A stretch of DNA of 64,000 nucleotides from Symbiodinium natans (lineage: Eukaryota > Sar > Dinophyceae > Suessiales > Symbiodiniaceae). The stretch is taken from NCBI GenBank assembly GCA_905221605.1, contig CAJNDS010002167.1, positions 143,323 through 207,322 of the forward strand, in the 5' to 3' direction. Position numbers and translations under genes: made by a program. This document shows positions 39,885-51,257 of the stretch, piece after piece. Under the pieces are notes generated by a model, which saw nothing but the letters and a program-made list of their open reading frames with translations, was not told the origin of the DNA and did not search any database. How positions within the stretch are numbered: position 1 is the first letter of the stretch; the number at the start of each line of letters is the position of its first letter.

Positions 39885-41260
39885 ACGAGAACTTATATGA
39901 AGTAGGGTACATATTTCTTGTACCCCCAAAAGGACACCCGGTATATACACTCACCAGTACTAAAAAGGAACCTTATATACACTCACCAAGAACAGAAATA
40001 TAAACCCTGCTTCAGTTAGGGTTTAGGGCCTGGAGTTTTGGGTTCACTCCTTGGCAGAAGAGCTTACATCCACGGAGGTTCCGAAGGCCAGGCTGTCATT
40101 CTACGTAGACCTGCGTGGCACGCGGGGGGCATCGCGCGCCAGGAAAAGCGGCTTTAGGGTTTTTATTTAGGGTTTAGGGTTTAGAGTGTAGGGTTAGAGT
40201 TATATGGTATAGCTCTAAACTTTGCACGTCTTAAACCTGCAGCCCCCAATCCCCAGACCCTCAGTCCAAAAGAACAAATTGAAACACCTAATTAGACACC
40301 TCTCTGGAAACCAGTTGGAGCCCCCGTAGCTTCTCCCATTAATCCCCAACAAATCGCCATGAAAATCCTTGAAACCCTTACCCCTAAGCCCTAAACCCTC
40401 AATCCTGAACCCTCAACCCTAAACCGTAATCCCGAAGCTTCAACCCTTAAACGCCTAGGGTTGAGGGTTGAGGGTTCAGGGATTAGGCTTAAGGGTTTAG
40501 GGGGCTTAGGGTTTAGGGCTTGGGTCTTAAGGCTTAGGGTTTGTAGGGCTAGGAGTGGCCCCATGGTTTTGCAGGCAGCGGGGTGTCTTCGCCCGCCACA
40601 CCATCCCGTACCCGAAATTCCTAAACCGATAGTTGTTAAGAGTTATACATATATATATATATACTTTTTTCTATATATATATATATAAACCCTCTTTGAA
40701 TTCATACACCCAGAATCCTAAACCCCAGCACCCTAGCAGCCCTAGCACATGAAAGCCGCCAAGCCCCTGTATTGTTAAGGGTTTAGGGTGTGGTTGCTGA
40801 GTTCTTGTGTTCCGGGGGGCTAGAAGCTCCCATTGCTCCCGGTTTTCTCTGTTTTTGTTGGCTTTTAGGGTTGAGTTTTATTTTCCTTTGGTTGAGGGGG
40901 GGGGAGCCCGTACAAATAAACGGCATGTCGCCATATTTTCTTTGACGACGTTCCGCAGTTTCTCCTTGCTGGCGTCCACTGTGGGCCCTTCTTGGGTAGA
41001 TCAAGTCCCCTGGCAGTTACATTCTTGGCGCCTAGACACCCTAAGCCCTAGACCCTAAACCCTGAACCCTGAACCCTAAACCCTAAAGCCTAAACCCTTC
41101 TGGACCCTCCCCGCGCAACGCAGGGCTGCCTGCAGCCAAAGCTGTGGGCGTGGTGAGCGTCGGCGGCAGCGCATGATCGCACGCGAGGCCTTCTAAGCAT
41201 CTAATCCACACCCCTATAGGCTCTGGGGGTTTAGGGTTTAGGGTTTAGGGTTTAAGGGTT
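39885..41260. other. Repeat-rich spacer
   Basis: Contains short telomere-like tracts, an (AT)n tract at 40650-40685, AT-rich unique DNA and GC-rich pieces (40075-40150, 41100-41200). The pieces might be exons (for example CTGCAG|CC..GTGGTGAGC at about 41130) but are too short to call. Confidence 0.4.
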
Positions 41261-41350
41261 CCTGGGAGGATCCAAAAAGTAGATCTTAAGAATGACCCAG
41301 TCGTAGCATAGGGTATTCTTGGGGGGTTCTACTTTTTGGATCCTCCCAGG
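41261..41350. mobile_element. MITE-like family E, perfect 23 bp ends
   Basis: CCTGGGAGGATCCAAAAAGT (41261) continues three bases further and is exactly complementary to the right end at 41328-41350. The element is 90 bp with a 44 bp core. G-rich heptamers lie on its left and mixed repeat on its right. Confidence 0.85.
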
Positions 41351-42623
41351 GGTCTGGGCATGGGACTTGGTCAATCTTGTGGGGTCTCTCGAGGGGATTC
41401 TACTACCCTTGGGAGCCCCCTTAACGTTTAAACCCTAAACCATAAGCCCTAAGCCCTAAACCCTAAACCCTAAACCCTAAATCCTAAACCCTAAACCCTA
41501 AACCCTAACCCTAACCCTAAACCCTGAACCCCAAACCCTAAACCCTAAAACGTACACGTGGCAGAAGCATGACATGGATAGGGTTAGCCAGAAGCTAGGG
41601 AGCTGACTACACAGGCTGCCGGTGATTTAGATATTCCGTTTAGGATTTTGGGTTTAGGGTTTAGGGTCTGCAGTTTAGGGTTTAGGGTTTAGGGTTTAGG
41701 GTTTAGGGTCTGGGGTTTAGGGTTTAGGCTTTAGGCTTTAAGGCCTGGACTCCCCAAGCAGTGTAGGGTTTAGGCTTAGGGTTTAGGGTTTAGGGTTTAG
41801 TGCTTGTGAGTTTAGGGTTTAGGCTTTAGGATTTAGGGTTCAGGGTTTAGGGGTTTGCCTGGGACGGGGGTGCCAGGAGGAGCAGTTGATTCAGGAGGAG
41901 ACATTTACCATTCATAGTCGGATCCCAATGAGGCAACAAGTCATTTCTACCTCAGACAAAGGGCATTGGGCTCTCGGGGTCCCTAAACCCTAAACCCTAA
42001 ACCCTAAACCCTAAACCCTAAACCCTAAACCCTAAACCCTAAACCCTAAACCCTAAACCCTAAACCCTAAACCCTAAACCCTAAACGCCAAACCCTCTTA
42101 TCTGCTGTTCGTATAGCGGAGCTGTGTTTCTCTGTTGTGCTCTTGCCTTCTGCGTTGCTCCGGGCTTGGGGGGGGGTGAGCTTCGAGATCTCTTCCAAGT
42201 TGTATTCTAAACCCTAAACCCTAAACCCTTAACCCTTAACCCTTAAACCCTAAACCCTAAACCCTAAACCGCGTTGGGCTTCGCCTGTTGCCCTCTTGGC
42301 TGTGCAGTCGCAGAATTAGGTGATCCCAAGTATGTATGTGGCCATCATGTGTGCGTCCTCGAACATGGTATGCATGATCCGGAACCCCGAAGACCCTAAT
42401 CCTTAAGCCCGCAAACGCCCTGGACCCTAAGAACCCTATAGACGTTTAAAAAAACCCTAAAAGCCCTAAACCCTAAAAACGCTACACCCAAACCCCTGAG
42501 CTTTACAAAGCCGAAGAAGCCCACGCTCGTCCTTTCGACCTCCTGGGTCCATCCCTAAACCCAAAACCCTAACCCTCAACCCTCCACCCTCCACCCTCCA
42601 CCCTCCACCCTCCACCCTCCACC

Positions 42624-42662
<39 letters not shown>

Positions 42663-42681
42663 ACCCTAAACCCTAAACCCT

Positions 42682-42741
42682 ATGGCGGGCGTGGAGCCCA
42701 ACTTCGCGGAGAAGCTGAAGCGGCACATCGATCAGCTGAAG
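42682..42741 (+). CDS. Putative first exon (ATG, 20 codons)
   Basis: After a CCCTAAA array, ATG begins MAGVEPNFAEKLKRHIDQLK, with strong codon quality. It ends CTGAAG|GCGAGT, a GC-type donor of the kind accepted in dinoflagellates, or alternatively GAAGGCGA|GTTTGG. G-rich repeat follows. It is an amphipathic helix and the family is unknown. Confidence 0.6.
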
Positions 42742-43139
42742 GCGAGTTTGGGCCCTCAACCCCTCAACCCCTTTAGGGTTTAAAGGGTAGGGTTTAGGGT
42801 CTAGGGTCTAGGGTCTAGGGTCTAGGGTCTAGGGTCTAGGGTTTCGGGTTTAGGGTTTAGGGTTTATGGTTTAGGGTTTAGGGTTTAGGGTTTAGGGTTT
42901 AGGGATTATAGGGTTTAGGGTTTAGGGTTTAGGGTTTAGGGTTTAATGAGCCCCCTAAACCCCCTAACCACCCCCCCACCCCCCCCCCCAAATCCGCAAA
43001 CTCCCTAAGTTCCGGAGTCCCTTCAAACCCTAAGGCCCGGGGTCTAAGACACTAGGTGGCCCTAAACCCTAAACCCTCAACCCTCAGCCCTCAACCCTCA
43101 ACCCGCAACCCGCAACCCTCAACCCTCAACCCTCAACCC

Positions 43140-43340
43140 TCAACGCTAAACCCTAAACCCTAAACCCTAAACCCTAAACCCTAAACCCTAAACCCTAAAC
43201 CCTAAACCCTAAACCCTAAACCCTAAACCCTAAACCCTAAACCATAAAACCTAAACCCTAAACCCTAAACCCTAAACCCTAAACCCTAAACCCTAAACCC
43301 TAAACCCTAAACCCTAAACCCTAAACCCTAAACCCTAAAC
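43140..43340. repeat. Long near-pure CCCTAAA block
   Basis: About 28 consecutive heptamers with a single CCATAAA/CCTAAA slip. It is among the longest pure blocks here. A mixed CCCTCAA/CCCGCAA run precedes it. Confidence 0.95.
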
Positions 43341-44041
43341 CTGCCTTCGTCTGGTTCTCAGGGTTCAGAGGGGTTCAGGCGGCAGGGTAAACGCATCATA
43401 AGCCACGAAGGCCTCAATGCCCAAACCCTACAATGGTTTAGGGTTGAGGGTTTAGGGTTTAGGGTTGAGGGTTTAGGGTTGAGGGTTTAGGGTTTGGGGT
43501 TGAGGGTTGAGGGTTTAGGGTTGTGGGTTGAGGGTTTAGGGTTTAGGGAGGAGATGCTCGGGTGAGCACGCGTTGGGTGATGGCATCGGGACTTGTTGGA
43601 ATGTAACTCCAGCCAACGCCGCATACTGGCGCTCCTCATGCAGAGGAAGCGTTTTTGCCCAAAGCAATTACTTCGCTCTAAACTCAAAACCATTATCCCT
43701 AAAACCTAACCCTGCACCCTAAAACCAACGCCCCGAACCCCAAACCCCAAACCCTAAATCCCTAATCCCTGAACCCCAAACTCTAAACCCTAACTCCCCT
43801 AGCCCTAAATCCCTAAACCCCAAACCCTAAACCCTAAACCCCAAATCCCTAAACCCTAAACCCCAAACCCTTGCCGCGGTAGACCCAACTCACGCCACCT
43901 ACTCTTGCCCCCCTGAAACTGCAAGGGGTTTAGGGTTTGGGGTTTAGGGTTTGGGGTTTAGGGTGTTGGGTCTAGGGTTTAGGGTTTGGGGTTTAGGGTT
44001 TAGGGTTTAGGGTTTGGGGTTGAGGGTTTCGGGCTGGAAAG

Positions 44042-44073
44042 ATCCGAATCCCCAATGTGCGGAAGATCTGCAG
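44042..44073 (+). CDS. Putative small exon
   Basis: GGAAAG|ATC to TGCAG|GTGACC gives IRIPNVRKIC. The minus strand is also open. Low confidence because of its length. Confidence 0.35.
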
Positions 44074-44865
44074 GTGACCTTAGTGGAGGAGTATGAAGCG
44101 GAGGTCACCTTGACATCGTGATCCGGCCGGCACCAGGGGATGGGTCGGGTGCTATGAGGTCGAGGCTTTTTAGGTTCAACCGTCTGCCCCAAACTCTAAG
44201 CCCGGCAACCCCCCCCCCCCCCCCTAAGCCAGCCTAAGCCTTCTAAACCCCAAGACCCTAAACCCTGGCAGGTTTAGGGTGTAGGGTCTAGGGTCTAGGG
44301 TCTAGGGTTTAGGGTTTAGGGTTTAGGGTTCAGGGTGTTTTTCATGTTTACTTGTTGAAGCCCTACGCCCTATACCTAATACGCTGCAACCTAGAGCCCT
44401 GCGCAAAGCCTTTGACATGCCTTTTAGCTCCGGTGGCCGTCCTCAGAGCGAAAAGCGCAGTGAGCCTGCAAGCTACGGTTTAGGGTTTAGGGTTTAGGGT
44501 TTAGGGTTTAAGGTTTAGGGTTTAGGGCTTAGGGCTTAGGGTTTAGGGTTTAGGGTTTAGGTGAGCGAGAGGGGGGAGGGGCCCGGTCGGGCGGGGGTGG
44601 CAGAATGCGGCCGGGGGGTGGGAGGCGGGAAGGTGCGACGCTAGACCCTAAACCCTAAACCCTAAACCCTAAACCCCAAACACTAAACCCTAAACCCTAA
44701 ACCCTAAACCCTGATCCCTAAACCCTAAACCCTAAACCCTAAACCCTAAACCCTAAACCCTAAACCCTAAACCCTAAACCCTAAACTCTAAACCCTAAAC
44801 CCTAAACCCTAAACCCTAAACCCTAAACCCTAGACCCTAAACCCTAAACCCTAAACACCCTACAG

Positions 44866-44914
44866 CCCAAACCAGCCCTGAAGACAACCAGACTACACCG
44901 CCTTTCAGCAGCCC
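44866..44914 (+). CDS. Putative exon with consensus GTAAGT donor
   Basis: It is preceded by a long CCCTAAA array and CACCCTACAG, and followed by GTAAGTATCC, the best consensus donor seen here. The frame reads PKPALKTTRLHRLSAA, ending in phase 1. The following intron starts with C-type rather than G-type repeat. Confidence 0.5.
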
Positions 44915-45772
44915 GTAAGTATCCTCAAGCCCTAACTACGCACCCTGCATCCCTAAACCCTAAACCCTAAACCCTAAACCCTAAACCCTAAACCCTAAAC
45001 CCTAAACCCTAAACCCCAAACAAGCTCCCAACCTGTTGCGGACTTCGAAGCCATAAACCCTAAGCCCTAAGCCCCCAAACTCCTTAACCCCCTAAAGCCC
45101 TGAACCCTAAACCCTAAACCCCTAAACCTTAAACCCTACACCCTAAACCCCTAAACCCTAAACCCTGAACCCTAAACCCTTAACCCCCAGCTCTAGCCCA
45201 TGAGGCGACTTCCACCTCGAAGCCACGTGGCGGAGCCTCGTAGCAGCGCGGTGCCCGGTACATGCCCCAAACCCACCTCGACCTATTTAAGCCCTAAGCT
45301 CTACAGAAAACCAATTTAGGCTGTAGGGTGTAGGGTTAAGGGTTTAGGGTTTACGGCATTGTAGGGTCAGAAGAATGACTCATAGCATTCCCTTATGGTC
45401 CCTATGCAATTAGACTACCACAAGTAATGACTCCCCAAACCCTATTCTAACTGGTTTAGGGTTTAGGGTTCAGGGTTCAGGGTTCAGGGTTCAGGGTTCA
45501 GGGTTAGGGTCTAGGGTTTAGGGTTTAGGGTTTAGGGTTTAGGGTTTTTGGTTTAGGGTTTAGGATTTAGGGTTTAGAAGGCCCCTATATTGCATCGTTT
45601 GGGTTTGGGGTTCAGGGGTTGAGGGTTGAGGATACAATATGCCCATTCTTCTGCTCCATGACTATTACTCGTTTGTTGCCCTAAGCCCCCTAAACCCTAA
45701 GCCCTAAACTTTAAACCAACTAGAGTAGGGTTGCTGACTTCGCGAGCTGGAGCTGGCCACCATTCTTCGCAG

Positions 45773-46075
45773 AGCCCTGGCGCGGCTGTCCTCCCAACGG
45801 AATTCAGATATCCCCAAGTGGTCGTGGTATTCTGCCTAATGGCGGCCCTTGTCACAGCCTCCTGCGTCTGCCGGCGGCCCCGGCAATACTCAGGAGACAC
45901 CCAGGGCAGCTTCGCCGGCGGTGACGTGGATGAGGCACTCCTTCCGAGGCCAGCGATATTATTGCTTCTTCTTTTCATGTTCACCTATTTATTTAGGAAT
46001 GCTTTCGTTCAATCTTTTCATTTGTTGTGTTATTGCCTTGCGTGTGTAACCTGTGTTATTTTGCTAACTAATTAA
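45773..46075 (+). CDS. Putative terminal exon, membrane protein tail
   Basis: It starts after CATTCTTCGCAG and runs 100 codons to TAA. One transmembrane-like helix (VVVVFCLMAALVTASCVC) is followed by a charged cytoplasm-like segment (RRPRQYSGDTQGSF, DVDEALLP), then a second hydrophobic stretch (AILLLLLFMFTYLF) encoded by AT-rich DNA. The second half may be intron read-through. A long CCCTAAA block follows. The family is not recognised. Confidence 0.45.
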   Translation, partial: SPGAAVLPTEFRYPQVVVVFCLMAALVTASCVCRRPRQYSGDTQGSFAGGDVDEALLPRPAILLLLLFMFTYLFRNAFVQSFHLLCYCLACVTCVILLTN

Positions 46076-46299
46076 TCGCTCGCCCCTAAACCCTAAACCC
46101 TAAACCCTAAACCCTAAACCCTAAACCCTAAACCCTAAACCCTAAACCCTAAACCCTAAACCCTAAACCCTAAACCCTAAACCCTAAACCCTAAACCCTA
46201 AACCCTAAACCCTAAACCCTAAACCTAACCCTAAACCCTAAACCCTAAACCCTAAACCCTAAACCCTAAACCCTAAACCCTAAACCCAACCCTACTGTT

Positions 46300-46356
46300 A
46301 TCCCAGTGGGTAGAGCACTCATTGGGTTTCGGGCTCGAAACTAAACTCAGATTTGG
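46300..46356 (+). repeat. tRNA-like / SINE-like fragment
   Basis: TATCCCAGTGGGTAGAGCACTC resembles a tRNA D-arm/A box, and GGGCTCGAAACT a weak B box, only about 20 bp apart. The spacing is too short for a tRNA gene because the anticodon arm is missing. It could be a truncated SINE head or a chance match. Confidence 0.35.
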
Positions 46357-46693
46357 GCCGCCTCCCTAGTATTTTGAGGTTTTTTGCGGTTGAGGAGGCC
46401 TTGAATCTCACCCCCTAAACCCTAACCCCTAAACCCTAACCCCTAAACCCTAAACCCTAAAGGCTAAACCCTAAACCCCAAAACTTTAATTAAACCGCTA
46501 AGCCCGAAACCCGAGCCGCAAAGCCCTGAGCTCCTCTTGGGACCTCCCAGTTGGTTTGGAGTTCCCTAACCTTGCAGAGCCGCCCTAAACCCTAAACCTC
46601 GCACCTCAAACCCTAAACCCTAACCCTAAACCCTAAACCCTAAACCCTAAACCCTAAGCCCTAAACCCTAAACCCCGATGAGGTTGGGCGCAG

Positions 46694-46725
46694 GGCTTCT
46701 CTTGCGTGGCGCTGGAGAAGTGCAG
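46694..46725 (+). CDS. Putative small exon
   Basis: TTGGGCGCAG precedes GFSCVALEKC. The end is unclear (TGCAG|GGGCCC). Weak. Confidence 0.25.
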
Positions 46726-47381
46726 GGGCCCCTGAATACTTTGCAGCTGGCTACTTTGATTTTGTTGCAGGACTTTAAGGTTTTTTGAAGTTTGGGGTTT
46801 AGGGTTAGAGCCCACCCAAGCCATAAACCCCAAAAGCCCGGAAGCCCAAACCTCTACAGCCCCAAGTCCTGAATCCCCAAAGCCCTAAACCTCAACCCCA
46901 AGCTCCCAACCCTAACGCCCTTAAAAGCCCCTAAAAGCCCGAAATCCCTCTAAACCCCCTAAAACCCACTAAACCCCCGAAAACCCACTGAACCCCCTAA
47001 ACCCCCTAAACCCCCCTAAACCCCCTAAACGCCCGAAAAACCCCCAAAACGCCCCAAACCCCCCCAAAACGCCCCAAATCCCCCCCCCACCGTATCGCCA
47101 AACCCTCAACCCCCGAACCCTAAACCCTAAACCCTAAACCCCAAACCCTAAACCCTAAACCCTAAACCCTAGACCCTAGACCCTAAACCTACACCCTAAA
47201 CCCTAAACCCTAAACCCTAAACCCTAAACCCTAAACCCTAAACCCTAAACCCTAAACCCTAAACCCTAAACCCTAAACCCTAAACCCTAAACCCTAAACC
47301 CTAAACCCTAAACCCTAAACCCTAAACCCTGAACCCTGAACCCTAAACCCTAAACCCTAAACCCCGAAGCTCTGTCTCCAG

Positions 47382-47443
47382 GCAGAGCCTCACCTGTCCG
47401 GAAGCTAGCCCAGGCTCCACGCACCGCGGCTGCAACCAGGAGG
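47382..47443 (+). CDS. Putative exon, basic
   Basis: CTGTCTCCAG precedes it and AGGAGG|GTTTAGGG ends it. The frame reads RASPVRKLAQAPRTAAATRR. A C-rich array lies before and a G-rich array after. Basic, perhaps nuclear (inference). Confidence 0.5.
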
Positions 47444-48098
47444 GTTTAGGGTTTGGGGGGTTTAGGGTTTAGGGTTCAGGGTTTGGGGTTTGGGGTGTAA
47501 GGTTCAGGGCCGGGCGACTGAAAAAGTTTTTGGGTTAAGGGGTTTTGTGCTTTTTAGGGTCTTCACAGGTTCAGGGTGCTTACTCAAGATCTTTGAAACA
47601 CAAAAGATGGGATTCGGCCCAAATCAAAGGCCTGCCTAAAACAGTCATCCTTGAAACCCTTTACCCTTAAACCCTTAAACCCTAAACCCTAAACGCTGAA
47701 CCCTAAACCCTAAACCCTAAACCCTAAACCCTAAACCCTAAACCCTAAACCCTAAACCCTAAACCCTAAACCCTAAACCCTAAACCCTAAACCCTAAACC
47801 CTAAACCGTGTTTGTGGGGTTGCGAGATCTTAGGTTCGTCGTGCTCTTAGCATTTACTTGTTTTGCTTTCTTGACAGTTTGGGGGGGTTTTTGAGCTCTG
47901 ACAGCGATTGAGAAGGTTGGGGGTCGAAAGGTTACCTTAACGACACCAAAAGCCTGCATTTTTTGCAGGATAGTCTTGAAACTACCCTAAACCCCAAAAA
48001 CCTAAACCCTAAACCCCAAACCCTAAGCCCTAAACCCTAAACCCTTCTGGGATGCTTCGGTGCCCCTACCAAAAAGGGAGGTTTTTGTGGTTCATCAG

Positions 48099-48144
48099 GT
48101 TATACGACGCCGGATTGCCGAGCTTCCGCCTGCGAGGAAATTGG
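48099..48144 (+). CDS. Putative exon
   Basis: TTCATCAG precedes VIRRRIAELPPARKL, which ends TTGG|GTAAAC. A continuing frame upstream (PLPKREVFVVHQ) is also open, so the exon may begin earlier. Confidence 0.45.
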
Positions 48145-48292
48145 GTAAACCCTGCGACGCTTCAGGTTTTTGGGCGGCCGCAGCTGTTTCCCTAAACCCC
48201 AAACCCCAAGCCCTAAGCCCTAAGCCCTCAACCCTAAACCCTCAAGACAAAATAAAAGAAGTTGTATGTGGTATCATATTGAATTTTCGCAG

Positions 48293-48392
48293 GTTGTTTG
48301 TGAAAACAGCCGACAAGCAGAGTTTAAGTACATTCATCCACAGCGCCTGGGAGGCCAAATGCTCAATTTACTTCAACCTCTGGGCCTTCTAG
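48293..48392 (+). CDS. Putative terminal exon
   Basis: It is preceded by AT-rich DNA and TTTTCGCAG. The frame reads LFVKTADKQSLSTFIHSAWE then AKCSIYFNLWAF and a TAG, directly followed by GGTTCAGGGTTTAGGG. The composition is unlike the repeat and clearly protein-like. It marks a gene end on the plus strand. The family is not recognised. Confidence 0.6.
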
Positions 48393-48399
48393 GGTTCAG

Positions 48400-48780
48400 G
48401 GTTTAGGGAGGAGGCCAGCCAGGGCCGGAAGGCCAACAAAAAAGCACATTCGGGCAGAAACTTTCGCTCAAAACTGTCGCTCAAAACTTATGGGGAACCC
48501 CCTCCCCCCGCCCGCCCCGCTCGCCTTGCCCCCTGGCCCTAACCTAATATCCAAAAAGAAACGTTTCGCTCAAAACTTTCGCAAAGTCGGTTCTAAAACA
48601 GAAACTTTCGCTCAAAGCTCTCGCTCAAAACCTATTGGGACCCCCTCCCCCCCCCCCCCCCCCCCCCCCCTCCCCTCCAAACCTAACAGCAAAAAAAAAA
48701 CACCGTTTCGCTCAAAACTTTCGCTCAAAACGTTTCGCTCAAATCTTTCGCTCAAAACGTTATTGGGACCCAAACACTAT
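48400..48780. repeat. CGCTCAAAACTTT repeat with C-runs
   Basis: AACTTTCGCTCAAA variants recur about nine times. Two longer units each end in GGGACCCCCTCCCC-type C-runs (about 48490 and 48640). No gene. Confidence 0.75.
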
Positions 48781-48855
48781 ACAATTTCTATAAACCCTAA
48801 GCCCTAAACCCCACCCTCAAATCCCAACCCTAAACCCTAAACCCTAGACCCTCAA

Positions 48856-48985
48856 CCCTCAACCCTAAAACCCTAAAACCCTAAAACCCTAAAACCCTAA
48901 AACCCTAAAACCCTAAAACCCTAAAACCCTAAAACCCTAAAACCCTAAAACCCTAAAACCCTAAAACCCTAAAACCCTAAAACCC
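48856..48985. repeat. Pure (CCCTAAAA)n block
   Basis: About sixteen tandem copies of an octamer, i.e. TTTTAGGG on the other strand, embedded among heptamers. One-base-expanded units have been amplified locally. Confidence 0.95.
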
Positions 48986-48995
48986 CTAAACCCAG

Positions 48996-49084
48996 GCAAT
49001 GCGTCCCCCATGCTCACCGACGTGGTGGCGGCGGCGGCCGCAGCGCCGATGGCGCTGAGCGCGGCGCCGCAGGCGAAAGAGCTG
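48996..49084 (+). CDS. Putative exon, Ala-rich
   Basis: It is preceded by the (CCCTAAAA)n block and AACCCAG. The frame reads NASPMLTDVVAAAAAAPMAL then SAAPQAKEL, ending GAGCTG|GTCGCT. G-rich repeat follows at 49120. The very high GC fits other dinoflagellate exons. The frame could continue a few codons to a TGA. Confidence 0.5.
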
Positions 49085-49224
49085 GTCGCTGATGCTTGGC
49101 TTTGACAGCGGAGTTTTGGGCTTAGCGTTTAGGGTTTAGGGTTTAGGGTTTAGGGTTTAGGGTTTAGGGTTTAGGGTTTAGGTTTAGGGTTTAGGGTTTA
49201 GAGTTTAGGGTTTAGGGGGTTACC

Positions 49225-49316
49225 TTGGGATGTTCCCCCTTTTTCTAACAGTCCTTATTACGGATGGGTACTAGAATCCGTTTTTAGGACTGTTAGTATG
49301 AGGGGGAACATCCCAG
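49225..49316. mobile_element. MITE-like family B, copy 1
   Basis: The ends pair over about 40 bp: GGGATGTTCCCCCT and CTAACAGTCCT on the left, AGGACTGTTAGTATGAGGGG and GAACATCCC on the right. It lies within a repeat-filled intron candidate. Confidence 0.85.
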
Positions 49317-49567
49317 GCATAAACCTTTAAGGTTTATGAGGGTTTTAGGGTTTTGGGGTTTCGGGTTTTCGGGTTAATTTATAGGTCTGTTACATAGTTA
49401 GAGTTTAGGGCCGAAAAGTCCTCAAAAAAAAACAGAAGCCCTCAACCCTAAACCCGCAAACCCAAGGGCAAATATATCCACGGAAAATTTCCAGCATGGT
49501 TTTGTGGTTTAGGGTTTAGGCTTTAGGGGTTTAGGTTTTGGGGGTTTTGGGTTTTGGGGTTTTGGGT

Positions 49568-49700
49568 GTCTTAAACGCAATATAGGAGCCTTAACAATCA
49601 GAATAATTAGGGTTTTTTGGGGGGTTGTGATTTATAGCAGAATTAGATAGGGACCATGAGGAAATACTATTCGTAATTATTCCGACCCCTATATTACGCA
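49568..49700. mobile_element. MITE-like family F
   Basis: CGCAATATAGGAGCC..CAGAATAATTA faces TAATTATTCCGACCCCTATATTACG. The right-half motif GGGACCATGAGGAAATACTA is echoed, inverted, at 45366-45420 (GAATGACTCATAGCATTCCC) and 59090-59140, probably truncated relatives. Confidence 0.7.
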
Positions 49701-50460
49701 CAAGCACAGCATCAATTTCTAACATCCGGCTTTGCTTTTTGCCTAGGGCACCCTCTGATGGAGGCAGCGACAGTGGTCACGGCTGTATGTTACCCTAAAC
49801 CTTAAAACCTAAACCCTAAACCCTAAACCTAAACCCTAAACCCTACACCCCTAAACCCTAAACCCTAAACCCTAAACCCTGAACCCTAAACTCTAAACTC
49901 TAAACCCTAAACCCTAAACCCTAAACCCTAAACCAATACAAGTTGTTGGTTGTTAGATCTCAAAGCCAGCCTCGAGCGGGTGCGTGACAGCAGGCGCCCA
50001 GGGGGTGCCACCAGTTCCAGATTGCTTTTAGATAGGGCCTGTGCCACGCTTGTAGTTCGGCGACAGAAAGATCGATTGAGGGGTTTAGGGCTTAAAAGTG
50101 CTCACCGATGTTTCTAGGCTTATTGGTTTAAGAATGTTTACTGGCTAAGCAGGGTTGAAGGTTTAGGTATATTTAGGTTTGAGGCGTTACAAGGATCCCG
50201 CAACTTTAGTTTGCGGGATGTCTAAAATTGTTCCGGAGCCCGGTCCAATCCTCCCTAAACCCTAAACCCTCAAAACCCTAAAGACCCTGAACCCTAACTT
50301 TCCCTGAGCCCAAACCCTAAACCCTAAACCCTGAACCCTAAACCCTAAACCCTAAACCCTAAACCCTAAACCCTAAATCCTAAACCCTAACCCCTAAACC
50401 CTAAACCCTAAACCCTAAACCCTAAACCCTAAACCCTAAACCCTAAACCCTACCCCGCAG

Positions 50461-50540
50461 AAGTCGGCAGAATTAAGGCTTTGCCGGCGGATGGCGGGTC
50501 GGACTCGGACGACGGGGAAGGCTGCAAGGGGGAGGAATAG
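50461..50540 (+). CDS. Putative terminal exon with acidic tail
   Basis: CCCTAAACCCTACCCCGCAG precedes it. The frame reads VGRIKALPADGGSDSDDGEG then CKGEE and TAG, which is itself the TAG of the following GGTTTAGGG repeat. An acidic Ser/Asp C-terminus is plausible for a nuclear or cytosolic protein. Confidence 0.6.
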
Positions 50541-50647
50541 GGTTTAGGGTTTAGGGTTTTGGGTTTTGGGTTTTGGGTTTTTAGGACATGTCCCTTGGCC
50601 CCGACGTCGTCATCCGGTGTGTCCATTTCAATTTCCTGCGAGGCCTG

Positions 50648-50792
50648 CCTGGAAGTTCATGGTACTTACTAACCAGATCGTAACTGCACTTAGAAACCCA
50701 CTTGTAACCATATTAGGGTAATTGAGGGGCTTATGCAAGTGGGTTATAAATACAGTTCTTATTGGCTATTAAGTACCACGAACCTCCAAGTA
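50648..50792. mobile_element. MITE-like family A, copy 4
   Basis: CTGGAAGTTCATGGTACTTACTAACCA faces TATTAAGTACCACGAACCTCCAAG, with CCCACTTGTAA / GCAAGTGGGTT also inverted. Confidence 0.75.
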
Positions 50793-51130
50793 ACCAATTT
50801 GTTCGGTGCCTTGCCCAGGTGGGGGGGTTTAGAGTTTAGGATTTAGGGTTTAGAGTTTAGGATTTAGGGTTCAGAGTTTAGGGTTTAGGGTTTAGGGTTT
50901 AAGGTTAGCGGTGACCTAGACTCAAATGGACAAAGGCGCCGCTAGTGATTGAGGCTATCTGTGTTCCGATTTTCTGTTCAAGTTTCTTTCGGGCTTTGCT
51001 TGAACCCGCCCTAAACCCTAAACCCCAAACCCCAAACCCCAAACCCCAAACCCCAAACCCCAAACCCCAAACCCCAAACCCTAAACCCCAAACCCTAAAC
51101 CCTAAACCCTAAACCCCAGAATTTCCTCAG

Positions 51131-51257
51131 AATCCCCACCAGAGGCCGCCTGAAGCACCCTGACCTCATCGGGAAGATCCCTGCGGAGTTCATATCCATG
51201 GCCGGGGCTTTCCTGACGGCACGGGATGCCAAGGAGGGCTTCTCACGAAGCGCATGG
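51131..51257 (+). CDS. Putative exon, 42 codons
   Basis: AATTTCCTCAG precedes it and GCATGG|GTCCCA ends it. The frame reads IPTRGRLKHPDLIGKIPAEF, ISMAGAFLTARDAKEGFSRS, AW. This is clearly coding by composition. The family is not recognised. C-type repeat lies on both sides. Confidence 0.6.

Noticed and set aside
46300-46356. Functional tRNA gene
   Set aside because: A- and B-box-like parts exist but the anticodon arm is missing and no acceptor stem pairs; kept only as a SINE-like fragment.
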